Assembly (NCBI RefSeq): GCF_030867145.1
Contig: NC_134414.1
Coordinates: 69,942,814-70,006,813, forward strand
Direction of reading: 5' to 3'
DNA: 64,000 nt
Source of the DNA: Opisthocomus hoazin
Taxonomy: Eukaryota > Chordata > Aves > Opisthocomiformes > Opisthocomidae
Every line of letters starts with the position of its first letter. Positions within the stretch are counted from its first letter, which is position 1. The position numbers were made by a program, and so were the translations under genes. Positions 1 through 12,174 of the stretch are shown piece after piece. The notes below the pieces were generated by a model that was not told the DNA's origin, did no database searches, and was given only the letters and a program-made list of their open reading frames with translations.

Positions 1-2385
1 GATCTCTGAGGTAACAGGTACCACTGCTGATCTGTGCATTCGTGGGAACTGTGTTTAGCAGAGACACGTTTCAAATCCAAACACGTTGGCTGGAAAAACC
101 ATTTCTAGAAATATTACAGAGGCAAGCAGGAAGGATGCTTCCCTTGCTTTCCCTCACCAACTTTTGTCTTCAGGCCTGGGACTGAGTAGTGGGCTGTCCT
201 TATTCTAGACAGGCAGTAAGTGTGAAGAATGGGGATGAAAAGCTGCGCTCGGCTGAAACAAGGGCAGGAAGCAGATGTTTGTAAATAAAACCCAGTTTTC
301 TTTTCAAAATCCTAAGCACCTGTTTGAAAGCCTCAGAGTGTTAATGTAATGAGCAAGCATTAATATATATTGATCTGAATCAAGTTACTTTCAGATGCAT
401 TCCAAAATACCTTCAAATGCCTTTCTTAAATATTGTTTTCCAGGTATAAGTAATTATTCATTCACCTTTCTGGATGTCTCCAATGTCAATAATTACATTT
501 TCCACACAGTCTAAAAGTACATAAATATTTCACTACACACATGTTTAAAGTTAGCAAATTTTGTGATGGAACCCATTAGGAAGAGCATGGAGTACATTGA
601 CCTGCTGGACAAGTTTCCATGAGATCTGGAATTTACTATGATTTCTGTTGCTATAGACTGATATTTTTCTCTGTTCTACATTTTAAAATAATCTACATTA
701 ATTCAAGGTAGTTTTGGCTTCTAGCATATTAGACAAGCATCTCTTTCTTTCAATGAGAATTTTTTGAGACTCTGGACTATACGACTGAAAAACAACAGCA
801 AAAGCTCCAGCAAAGAGAGTCAGGATAGCAGCCAGAAATAAATGTAGCGTAAGGTTTAATACAATTTATTTCCCCAAACTATCATTTTTTAAAATGATCT
901 AGTTGCAAGATGCTGGCATACGCTGTGAACTGAAAAATAATGGCTTACAACACAAGAGTTATAATGTAGTATCTCTCTCATTCTACAATGATTCATTTGT
1001 ACTTGTTACTGAAAAATAAGATCAAGATATCAAGGAATAAATTTAAAGTTCTGAACCTTCCCCAAATCTTTACTTTATATGTTTTTAACACATAGCTGAC
1101 TTTTACTAAACAGATAGTAATGGGTCATTAAAAAAAGGAGACTCCATATTAAAGATGTTTTGAACCTCAACACTTTTCATCTGTCTCACAAATTAATCTA
1201 TGTTCTGTTACAAAGAAAATTATCTTTGCTTGGGTCTCCAATTAAGTCATTCACATTCCTTGTTCTGGAAAACACCAAAGAAAAGCCACCAACAAACATT
1301 CTTAAAACCCTCACCCATAAATACATTGCTATCGCGTGTGAGAGAATGTAGAACACCAGCCGTGTATGTATTTAAAAAAACAAAACAAACGCCCCAAAAC
1401 AAAAAATAAAACCCCCCACCACTTCTAAGCACTCCTTTGGGTGACCTAAACAACTTACCTCAAAAAATGTTCCCACTGCAATCAGAGGATGCTAAAACCT
1501 TTGGTTTACACTCATTTATAATGTAAGATATACAGTACACGTGCATGCACAACAGAACACATTGTAGATTAAAATCTCTACAGCAAAACTGGAAGAGATA
1601 AGGAGAGTGACTGAATGTCTACAATATTTACAAAAGCAGGTAATTTAGAGGGGGAATTCATGGAATGCTTAAGTACGTTATGTTTATTCTTCACTGTTAC
1701 TGCTTAAAAAGAAGCCTTTAAAGTGCCATTTCTATTTCATACATAGAAAGTTTGGATAGCTGAATGGGAACTTTAAAATTCATTTGCAAGGTTCTGTCAA
1801 AAAGTTTTAAATATCTTTTTTTTCCTTGATCTGCAACACTTTTCTGAATTTAAGTTGATTATTAACTTCCTTCTTCCCATTGCGGGTCATTGCCTCACAG
1901 GGCTAACTCTGGTCAGAGTACATTGCTTCTGATGCACCACAGCCTTCCTGGAGAGCAATCTGCACAGCATGCTGAGGGGAGCATTTCCGAGCTGCACAGC
2001 TCGCATCGCTTCCAGCGGTGGTCGGGATGTCAAGCCTGCTACCCACTGACAAGACTGGGGGTGAGATGTAGCAAAGGCAAGAGCGCTGGGCTAGCATCTC
2101 ACTCGATGAGTGAAGAGGAATGGCACGGCCAAGCCCTGGGCCAGGAGCTTTACCCGGCAGTGAGGGCATTCAGCCATGTCCCACCCCTGGCCGTCTGGCC
2201 CTCTGCTGCTGTGGACACTGAGCTGGCTGCTTTTTGGAAACCCTGCTGCAGGGCACACGGCCCGGCCTTGCCAACGCCCCGCGGCGCTGCAAGTGTTCAC
2301 CGAAACCAGCCTGCCTCGCAGTAGATTGTACACCATGTGGTTTAAATAAGCAAGATAAGGATGCGGAGAGAGCTGACTTACTCAC
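1..2385 (-). other. COL4A1: COL4A1 intron 2 (5' portion, runs off the left edge)
   Basis: Intron sequence following exon 2 of the minus-strand gene; it opens with a good donor (reads GTGAGTAAG on the minus strand, 2385-2377). The stretch is mostly AT-rich and unique-looking. A GC-richer patch lies at about 1880-2330 next to exon 2, with long overlapping frames on both strands that resemble no known protein, and an A-rich run lies at about 1369-1420. No RNA gene or mobile element was recognised. Confidence 0.75.
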
Positions 2386-2436
2386 CTTTTGCCCTTTTAC
2401 TCCACTGCAGTCACATTTTCCACAACCGGAACAGCC
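2386..2436 (-). CDS. COL4A1: COL4A1 exon 2: start of mature collagen IV alpha-1 chain (7S domain)
   Basis: This 51-base exon encodes GCSGCGKCDCSGVKGQK (17 codons, phase 0 at both ends). The four closely spaced cysteines are the N-terminal 7S signature that cross-links four collagen IV trimers in basement membranes, and G-V-K-G-Q-K begins the Gly-X-Y triple helix. The pattern CGKCDC-x-GVKGQK fits alpha-1(IV) better than what I recall of alpha-3 or alpha-5. The acceptor is preceded by a pyrimidine-rich tract on the minus strand (about 2437-2455, ending TTTTCAG), and the donor is AAAAG|GTGAGTAAG. Splicing onto exon 1 (also phase 0) gives signal peptide then GCSGCG without a frame break. From memory the human exon is about three residues longer before the second cysteine. 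The paralogue alpha-5(IV) is the main alternative. Confidence 0.85.
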
Positions 2437-5400
2437 CTGAAAACAAAAGAGAAATTGAGAATTAAGTTGAATTTCAGGGTGACAGGCAGAACACACCGCA
2501 ACGAGCCAGGGATGTCAGCAGCACCACCCTGACTGCAAGGCTGGTCAGCGCAGGGGATGCTCGCTTAAGCCCAACGCAATGTTTTGTTATCTTTATACAG
2601 ATGTACACTTCTGGTCTCAGCCCCAGTCCAATAAAACATGCCTTTGTAAACGAAGAAAAAAACCTGATCTAGTTTTTAACCATAGAAAACTGTTATATTA
2701 CTTCTAAATCATTGTCTTTTGGACCACCATTTAAACAATAACTCATTTTTAAAAAATACAGACATACTCTGTATCTAGCAATATGAATGCCTCCATTTAA
2801 TACAAGCGGATTCTCCTCTACGATTCTATAGTCACACATTCAAAGACCAGCAAAATATTTAAAACAAAATCAATCCAGTTGTAGAAGCATCTCTTTAATA
2901 TCAGTTTGCTAATAAATGGCTTGCATTCTGCATAAATACTTAATCTCTACAAATATGTGCAATGGCTTCCAGGAGAAAGGGACGGTGAAACTGCAGTTCA
3001 TGATTTATCTTCTATGCTTAAGAAGAAAAATATCAGACCTGAAGAATATGTTTTTTGTTTCTTTTCTGAAGACAAAAATTGTTGTCTACATCCTTTGGGT
3101 GTTTACCATGAGATAATTTAATATTGATTTACTAATTTTTTGTATCAGTAATTGGCAGTTGTCAGATAGGAAGATAATAGTTTTTAAAGGAAACTGAACA
3201 CTGACATAATTATGACAGCAAACTGTATCAACAAGTACTTCTGGACGTACTTTATGAAATCAAGTTAAACCACAGCCTCTAAGCAAGCAAATTGCTCCTA
3301 CTGTTAAATATGGAGGCAATTGTTAACATTTACTGGCCAGGCAATGTCTAGTTCCAGCGTTCTGGTCCGTTTCTTACATCTACCACATCTCAAGTGATCT
3401 TCTTGCTTTCTTGCTCTCTATAACGACTAACTGTAATTGTCACTATGCTGGGAAACCTTCCACACAGTAAAAGCAAATTCATTGCAGCAGAAGAATCCAT
3501 AGAAAATGTGTAAAAACATAACCAGTCTGAATTATTTTCCAGTGGATACTCCAGAGATCCTTCTTTTCTGAAAGACTTTCCTTAGGACAGCACCACCTCA
3601 TGGGGTTTCCACACTACATAAACTGAAGTCAAAATACAGCCAACTTGTACCTCGAGAAAATGACGGTACTTCAGCATGGATGTTGGAAATCTGCCTGGGT
3701 TCTGTGAGGTGAAATTCTAGAGGGCAGGTGGATGGGAGGATTTGGAAGAGGGGCATTTTCATCTCAGGAAGCAAGGAAGGCACACTGCGCAGCTGGCCAT
3801 GCTAGTCCCAACAGCTGACCTCACCACATAAAATGCTCCTAAGTGCCACCTCCCTCAGAAGTGAGGGAGAGAAGACCTTGATTTAGGTGTTTGAGGAAGG
3901 AAGCTTAATAGGAATAAATGCTACTAAAAGCTTTCATATATGCCATAAGGCGGGGACTTGTGAAATTTGAGGGTTACTTTGTTTGGATCAAGTCAACAGC
4001 AATCAAAATATTGGGATTTCTATGACATAATCATAAAGAGCTGTTTATTTTTTGCAAAACATGAAAGGGGGTAACATACAAGAGAATTCAGATTAACTGA
4101 TGCACAGGTAAAAGCTTATGGTTGTTTTATGTTACTAAAGTGTTTCTGTGCACTCAAGTGCATCTGGGCTACTACTCCCCACTTTTCCTCCTCATAGTCA
4201 AGAAGCATAGAAGTAACTCAGCAGTCTGTCGCTTTTACTGTTGTCATGCTCCTCCGAAACAGACTAGAAGGGAAACAAGCAAAACGTATGTATCACTGAA
4301 TATTCCACCAACGCATGCGAGACCCTCCAGCAGCCCTGGTAAGCTGTTACCAGGAATCAGTCAGGAATGGCACCCCTCCAGAGCCAGCTCTCAGCACGGA
4401 TGCTGGGGGCTTGTCCCTCCATGCCTGTGGGCTCTGTGGAGACCTCAGTACTTCTGGGAAGTAAAAGCAAATGTACCTAACCTGCTCTGAATCTGGAAAA
4501 CCTCCAACAAGACCAACAAACATCATCACTCCAGCAAGTTAAATAATACAGTACCTTTTACTTGGTAAATACATTTTCTTTTAAAGTAAAGCATCAAAGG
4601 GAAATGGGTGTCTAACACTGAAAATAAAATTATTAAAGTTTGTCCAATAAAACCGCAATACACCTCCTGAAGTATTTGTTGCTTTTGTTGAGATCTTATT
4701 TTTTCATATGTAGATCAACCAAATTTGTTGTCTGAAGTCAAACTTTCTCCATATTCGCATAAAGCAAAAATATTCCCATTTTTTCTCTTACATTATTACA
4801 GCATTAAATGCACAGAGAGATGAAAATTGAATGAGTATTAATCCTATGTTACAGAAAGAGAATTAGATCTGAAGATGATGCCAACACGTGCTACAACGCC
4901 AACCCAGCACTGACCAGGAGGGGAAAGTGCCATCCACTGAATAATCCACTTTAGTCCTCGCAGTACATGGTTATGCCTGGAAAAGCACCGGGGCTCCCAT
5001 TTCAAGCAGTGACCCAGTGTGACCTCCCTTAGTTTTTCAGACCTGATGAGATCACAGCTGGAGGACGCATGCTTGCAGCTCATACTTCCTCCTCCAGCAT
5101 CATGTAGAATGTTATCAGTTTCATCAATACATCCCTTAAATTCAGAAGTCTGTTTCAACTGCATCTGGGAATGTAATTAAAACATGTCATTGAATCATTA
5201 TAAACATCTGTTTTCAAGTTAATCCCTGCATATTTCCTTCAGTCTGTTACTTAACCTGCACCATTTTAGGAAAAAAAGTATGTTGTTATTTATTTTTCAG
5301 TTGGGATTTGTTCTTAAATTTAGCATGGCCAGAAGAATGGACTTGTGCTTTCGGGTCTCTTTTTGTGCTCCCCAAAATGACGCCATTATATTCACTTTTT

Positions 5401-8400
5401 CCTGTTTCTTACGCCTCAGATTAGAATAACCAAAGGCGAGGAAGGTAACAAGGTACGGAGCATCAGGGAGCACAGCTGCAGAAGGTCCCATTTGCAGACA
5501 AATGCTGTAGCCTGCTACGCCAGCACAGGCCACCTGCGCTGCAAACCTCTGCTTCTGTATTACAGTAGCATCGTCTCCTGCTATCACTGACTGTAACCTT
5601 TGCAGGTGGATGGAAGGTTGGCCAACAGTGACAGTCACTACTGGACAGAATTATTCTCAACTACTAAAATGTATTTTTGAATCTGAAGGATGTGATAACA
5701 TTCTGCATATCCTGGAAGGAAGTATGAGCTTCTTCCTCTCGGTCCTCTGCGAAGGTGGGAGGGCCAGACCGGAAACAGCTTATGGATCAAAGGTCAGTTT
5801 AAGAAGGTCAAAGAGGCATTTAAGTAATGAGGGGAGAAATCGGGAGAGAGCAAGATGGTTACAGCAGGTACAGGAATCAGGATCAGGTTCACCTAACCAG
5901 TGTCGGCACAAACACCTCTACTAGTCACTGCAGTCTTCCTCTATTCAATGGCAAGAAACAGGAACTTCTGCGCTAGGATCCATCTCACTGATATTGGATC
6001 TTTGTTTTCAGGGCAGATGAAGCACACCTTGGAGAGACTGAAATGGGCAGAAAGGAGTATGGGCTATGCAGGAGAACAAGGGGAACAAAGGAGAGAAAAG
6101 TGGATATAGAGGATCAGAGAGCTATAGGTTACAGACAGAATGGGATAGAGACTAACAGTAGCTCTTCAGTCCTTGGAAAGTGTTAGAAATTTAGTTGAGT
6201 ATCTTCTGAACTGTGAACAAGGCGATCTGCATTTCTGGTACTCATTTAGGAATGACTTAAGAACCTTACACAATCAAGTTCTAAGTGGGAAACTTCTCCC
6301 TGAAGGAATACAGATAATTATCACAAGGTAAGCAAGCTGCAGCTATGCAAATTACTACTTATTTCTAAACTTCTATGATGTTGAATCAGTCTCACGATAC
6401 GAAGAATCCAGTTCATGATTTCCGGCCACACGTGACTAGAGATACTGAGACAAACAGACAAATAGTTTTGTCCTATCTCCCAGACGTCCTCTTTGAAATG
6501 ATGTCCTACCCCCGCATAGAGCTTGGAGCAATCACTGCTGTCCTCCAGGTACCAAAACAGAGAAGGAACGGTGCTGGGCAGGAAGCGTAATGGGGATGGG
6601 GAGGGGGGAGGATGAAAAGGCAGGGTCTTTATCTCTTTATCCCTTGTCTGAGAGCCAGTTACAGACTAATCCAAAGGTTTTGGCCAGATGCATTGTGATA
6701 CCTCACCTACTTTGCGTGGTAGGCTAGCAGTTTTCAAATAGCCACAGCTTCCTTGCACCACAGGCCAGGCGCTCATACAACATTTGATGACACTCACTTC
6801 ATCTCACTCCTCCCACAAAACAGCAGTCAGCCCAGAAGCAGAAGGTCACTTTAGCGCTACAAATTGCTTCATTTTTTGACAAGCATTTCCGTTCCACTTC
6901 ATTCTCCCAGACTGTCTGCAACTGATAAGCTTAGTGAATCACGCTAGCAAATCAGTATAAAACTATAAAAAGACGACGTCCCTTTAACATCAGGCGTATT
7001 AACATGCTACATGCAGACTGAGTATTTGCCCAAAGGAGAGTGATACATTAGCTATCATATTAACATATAGTCCTAAAAAAGTGCTGCTAACGAATGGGCG
7101 TCCCAACCCAGATCTCTAACTTCCACGAATCACGTACCGAGCCTTAGGAGTGCTGAGCCCTGTCAGTGACAGAGCTGAACAGGCTGCTGAAATTTCCTGC
7201 AGCAGATGGAAGAAACCCTGCTCTGCAATTCAGCCGGTAAGACATCTGCCAGACTGCAGGTACAGACTTTTGTTGCATTTTGCTGCTTTCCGACACCCAG
7301 CTATTTTCCTGGCATTTGAGGACTATTGCTTGGAACTAGACAGGAACGATGGAAACAGCCAGATGAGCAGCCCAGGAGGGAGGCCACCACCATATCTGGA
7401 AATGCACCGTTTCTGGAGGCTACAGAGATCTCCAAACAACCACAAAGGCCGAGTCAGTCCTCGGATGCTTCACGCTCTTACAGAAGTGCATTATGCAAGA
7501 CAAAACATAGTTCTCTTTCCCACGGTATCAGCTCAGACTCTGCTTGCTGAGTTTCAGATGCTGAGCTGCCTACCAGCTCAGGCTAATCGCACAGGTAACT
7601 ACACTAACCTAATCACAACGGGGAAGGCCAAGGGAGATTTATCCCCACATAGCAGACGCTGCACTTTGCCTATGCACACGTCTGTACAGCTCATGTAGCT
7701 GACAGGAGAGCCGGATCAATAGATCTCTTCAGTTCCACACCTCACCAAATACAGGAATAGGGAGGTGATGCCAACTGCAGGACACTTATCTCGCATTCCT
7801 CTCATATTTTCGTCTCTCTTCAGAACGTCAAAATAGCTCCCTGGCTGTATTACTATTCTCGTCTTTACCCTTTAGACGTAACTGTATTGAATTGGCTGCA
7901 CTGCTCTTTTGTACGTAAACTCCCATTAGAGGAAAGCACTGCTATATTGAAGTGAACCTCAGTATTTTTCTTACCTGATTTTGCAGTCCATTAACGACTT
8001 TTTTAAAAATCATTTTGCTAAAACTTCTGATTTACACTTCGCTAGAACAAAGAGGATAACAAAAAAATCCACACTGTCTTAGCAAGTTAGCAAAATTTAG
8101 CAAAATTTTGCCTTTGTAATGCTAGATTTACTTTAGATTATAGAAACAGATGGCTACACTTGAACAGTATAAAATCCTCTTTTTTCTTAAATAAACATAC
8201 CAGGATGAAAAGCTTCATTTTTTCTATATCTGAGCAAACTGTATGTAAACAAAAGGATAAAAATAGTAATTTGCAAGAAGCAAGAAATCTCATCTGTTAA
8301 AAAAGCCACAAATGACAGACTTAGAAATTTCTAGTTCTGCTTAGACAACAGTAACAAGGTATGGATTAGTATTAACATACGTATTAGCTACAAGTCTATT

Positions 8401-10716
8401 TTGAAACATTATTTTTGAAAGGTTAAGTCAGGTATTGATATACTGGTTGACAGGAACTCTGTAGGGGAAAATTAAATTTGTCCTGCCTAAACTAGGGTTT
8501 TAAAACATATTTGTAAAAATGTTGGCAAAGCAAATTGATTTATCAGTGTAAGTACATCATTCTTCTTCCCATAATTAAAAAAATCCCCACCCAGCCACAA
8601 AACCTCAAAGTCGCTCCCCTTCAACAAACAGCTTTGCATTACCTGTTTGACCTAGACTTAGAGCTGTTCTACCATATGCTGTCTTCTGCCTCAGAGACTC
8701 TGAGCTCACTGCTCTTGGAAGAGGAGGAAACCTGCTGTGCTGTGGAGCACTTCAAACGCAAGACTGACCTCCTCTCTCCCATTGAAACAATTTCATTTCA
8801 CATAGCAGACTGAAATCTTATTAGATCAGAGATGGGAACCTGAGCATCTTCCTTCCTTAATGACAATCCAAAGCACTGGAGTATAAAGGCATTTTCCACT
8901 CACTCTCATCCTGCCTCCGCAAGAGCTGGGTAGCTGGGCATGGAACTGCACTACCCAAGTGTGACAGCAGATCTCCCAAGCACCGGCTGGGAAACGGGCA
9001 CTCATCCATGAGCTGAAGAGCAGATTCAAAACCCTCACTGCACGGAACATGTGCATCTTCAAAACTGAAGGAAGCAGCCATCGGGGAAAAAGAAACTCCT
9101 TTGCGAGTTCAGGTTTTTATTTCTTTTGCTCGTAACAAATGAAGAAAAATCAGCAAAGCCAGACTGTGCTATTTAAACGTTCCTGAAAAATGACTCCGAA
9201 ATGCTTTTTTCTTAATAATTTTATTATTCTTAATATGTCATCTTTTACTATTTTGTTCATACAATATGGTTTCAATATTTATTTTGGCAATTCTAAAGTC
9301 AAATATTCCATCACATCACTAACTTGCTGACAAACTCACACATTTCTGACCAAAACGTACCAGCTAATAATTTTTAAAGTTTATACTCTGTCTCCGTTAG
9401 GGTTTTAATTGGTATTTGAACTTGAATTGGAATTTAGTTCAAACTGAAATTTGAACTAAAGCAATACAGAGAGCTATATCATCCCTATTCTCATCCAAAA
9501 CCATGACCAGTTTAAGTGCAGGGTCGAAACAGAAAACATCACTTCAGAATGAATAAACTACTAAGGCTAGCTTGAAGTGAATCATAGAAACTATCACTTT
9601 TAGGACAAGTAGTACTAACTGGTAACTAGAATGGAAACCTCGGCGTGAGCACTCACACAAGTGGGAAGCACTGGAAGACAAGTTGCACACAGACAGGATT
9701 CAGCGCGGCTGCCAGCTTCCCAAGGGGCAGAAAGGAGAAGAGAACAATGCGGGGCACTGTCCCTCACCCCCAGTCACTCCCGTACCCTCTCCCGGGACGA
9801 GGGTAACTGCTGCTGCTTGGCGACATCTGTGCTAAAGGACTGGCCTTGGTCAAGCCCCTGAAGAGCGGGAAGTCTGTCCCTTACAGAAGCTGATAGAAAG
9901 CCAGTTGTCCTGGACTGATGATTTGAACTTCAACCCTCAAAATGGTTCAGATAAAGGAACATCTGCCGTGCCTTCATTTTCAGGACTTAACGCAGAGAAC
10001 AGAAATTTGAGTGCAGTTGTCATTTAATTTGTAAACTCATCAATTTCAGATGCCTATGGACAGATAAATAATAGAAAAAAGGCAACATTTTATGATTTTA
10101 TAATGTCAGTCAGCTCCAGTCTTTCCTCCTCTCCCAAGGCTTTTTAATCCCCCATAAAAACAAAAAAAAGAAAAAAGTTGGCAGCTTATCTTCATGTCCT
10201 TTTTTTTTCTTCTTTTCCCAGCAAATCATGGGTAGACTTCAACTACAACTGTTCAGGGAATTCCCTGAATCGAGGGACAGCTTATTGGTTTTATAGATTT
10301 CACATTGTAGGTCACCAAATTAAGTTCAGCTCTAGTCAGCAATCGCTGGAAGTTTCTGTCATGTAGCAGGCTATTTAAAGACCTTGATTGTGTCATTTCC
10401 ACTTTCTGTAGATCCAGTATTCACAGAGCACAGAAGAACAGTGCCATTCAAGATATCCTGTAAGACACCACCCGCCTCCAGCTGCCAGGCCAGGTGGGAA
10501 CAGCTCTCCCCTAGGCCCCAGGTCATATCTGCCAGGCCCATGTAAATATCTCAAATGGCACCAAATGTCTTTAAGAAACAGAAATAAGTGCAACTCAATA
10601 ATCTCCAAAGGTTCATTAAACCTTGCACGGATAAGAATTAAAATATTCATTCTCCTGAAGACCTCCTTTGGCTGTAGGTTGATGTACATGAGTAGGACAG
10701 AAGGAAGCAGAAGTGG
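2437..10716. other. Intron 1, unique AT-rich stretch next to exon 2
   Basis: No gene, RNA gene or mobile element was recognised. The longest frame (7150-7698, 182 codons) has no recognisable domain and is about the length expected once by chance across a window of this size. A short purine-rich patch lies at about 6010-6120, and a perfect 11-bp hairpin at 9433-9460 is listed separately. Confidence 0.6.
9433..9460. repeat. Perfect 11-bp inverted repeat (hairpin)
   Basis: TTTAGTTCAAA is followed after six bases (CTGAAA) by its exact reverse complement TTTGAACTAAA. The flanks contain more variants of TTGAA/AATTTGAA (about 9412-9440), so it may have grown out of a simple AT-rich repeat. No longer miRNA-like stem is evident, since the first flanking base pair on each side does not match. 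Confidence 0.75.
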
Positions 10717-11133
10717 TCCCCACTGGTGGATGAAAAGCTGGACATGAGCCAACAATGTGCACTCACAGTCCAGAAGGCCAACCGTATCCTGGGCTGCATC
10801 AAGAGAAGCGTGGCCAGCAGGGTGAGGGAGGGGATTCTGACCCTCTACCCTGCTCTGGTGAGACCTCACCTGAAGTTCTGCATCCAACTCTGGAGCCCTC
10901 AGCACAGGAAAGACACAGAGCTGTCGGAGCGCGTCCAGAGGAGGTCCACAAAAATGATCCAAGGGCTGGAACACCTCTCCTGTGAGGACAGGCTGAGAGA
11001 GTTGGGGCTGTTAAGCCTGGAGAAGAGAAGGCTCCACAAAGACGTTATAGCAGCCTTCCAGTACTTAAACGGGACTTAGAAGAAAGATGTGGACAGGCTT
11101 TTTAGCAGCAACGGTTGCGATAGGACAAGGGGT
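10717..11133 (+). mobile_element. Older CR1 LINE fragment, 5' half (interrupted)
   Basis: The conceptual translation from 10726 is typical of the C-terminal part of CR1 ORF2: [33 protein letters not shown] and [15 protein letters not shown] are visible, ending near 11079. The DNA then continues in standard CR1 order (GACAGGCTTTTTAGCAGCA, then GATAGGACAAGGGGT) up to 11133, where a second CR1 begins. The missing remainder of this copy resumes at 11915. The 5' end, near 10717, is a truncation as usual for CR1; the exact border is uncertain by about 20 bp. Confidence 0.88.
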
Positions 11134-11914
11134 GGGCAAGTGCAGGGTCCTGCACCTGGGGAGGAACAACCTCATGCACCAGTACAGGCTTGGGGTGGAC
11201 CTGCTGGAGAGCAGCTCTGCGGAGAGGGACCTGGGTGTCCTGGTGGACGACAGGTTAACCATGAGCCAGTAGTGTGCCCTGGCTGCCAAGAAAGCCAATG
11301 GGATCCTGGGGTGCATCAAGAAGAGTGTGGCCAGCAGGTCGAGGGAGGTTCTCCTTCCCCTCTACACTGCCCTGGTGAGGCCTCATCTGGAGTACTCTGT
11401 CCAGTTCTGGGCTCCCCAGTTCAAGAAAGATGAAGAGCTACTGGAGAGAGTCCAGCGGAGGGCTACAAGGATGATGAGGGGACTGGAGCATCTCCCCTAT
11501 GAGGAGAGGTTGAGGGAACTGGGCTTGTTCAGCCTGAAGAAGAGAAGGCTGCGAGGGGACCTTATAAATGCCTACAAATATCTGAAGGGTGGGTGTCAGG
11601 AGGATGGGGACAAGCTCTTTTCAGTGGTGCCCAGTGACAGGACAAGGGGCAATGGGCACAAACTGAGGCAGAGGAAGTTCCGTCTGAACATGAGGAAGAA
11701 CTTCTTCCCTCTGAGGGTGACGGAGCACTGGAACAGGCTGCCCAGGGAGGTTGTGGAGTCTCCTTCTCTGGAGATATTCAAGACCCGCCTGGACAAGATC
11801 CTGTGCAGCCTACTGTAGGTGACCCTGCTTCGGCAGGGGGGTTGGACTAGATGACCCACAGAGGTCCCTTCCAACCCCTACTATTCTGTGATTCTGTGAT
11901 TCTGTGATTCTGTG
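11134..11914 (+). mobile_element. Younger CR1 LINE (5'-truncated) inserted inside an older CR1
   Basis: This is a 781-bp CR1 3' portion. Reading from 11134, a single frame encodes [12 protein letters not shown], a TAG stop in place of a Gln codon (MSQ-stop-CAL, around 11271), and then an open stretch to the normal ORF2 stop near 11818. The 3' untranslated end carries the CR1 hairpin-like block GGTCCCTTCCAACCCC and four ATTCTGTG units at 11883-11914. One in-frame stop and otherwise intact coding indicate a younger age than its host copy. It lies exactly between two halves of another CR1. Confidence 0.92.
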
Positions 11915-12174
11915 ATGGTTTTAAACTAAAAGATGGTAGATTCAGACTAGATGTAAGGAAGAAATTTTTATGATGAAGGTGGTGAGACACTGGCACAGAT
12001 TGCGCAGAGAGGTGGTGGATGTCCCACCCCTGGAAACATTCAAGGTCAGGTTGGACGGGGCTCTGAGCAACCTGACGTAGTCGCAGATGTCCTTGCTCAC
12101 TGCAGGGGGGTTGGACTAGATTGACCTTTAAAGGTCCCTTCCAACCCAAACTATTCTATCATTCTGTGATTTCT
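11915..12174 (+). mobile_element. Older CR1 LINE, 3' end (continuation after the nested insertion)
   Basis: ATGGTTTTAAACTAAAAGAT follows directly on the GGACAAGGGGT of 11133 in the usual CR1 order, so this is the other half of the copy at 10717-11133. It proceeds through the conserved CR1 tail (GGAAACATTCAAGGTCAGG, GGGGGGTTGGACTAGAT, AAAGGTCCCTTCCAACCC) to degenerate ATTCTATC/ATTCTGTG repeats at about 12152-12170. Confidence 0.9.

Noticed and set aside
1890..2324. 144-codon plus-strand frame next to exon 2
   Set aside because: GC-richer intron patch with frames on both strands; no recognisable protein and opposite to the collagen gene.
7150..7698. 182-codon plus-strand frame in intron 1
   Set aside because: About one frame of this length is expected by chance in 64 kb; no domain, no signal peptide and no similarity to known proteins.
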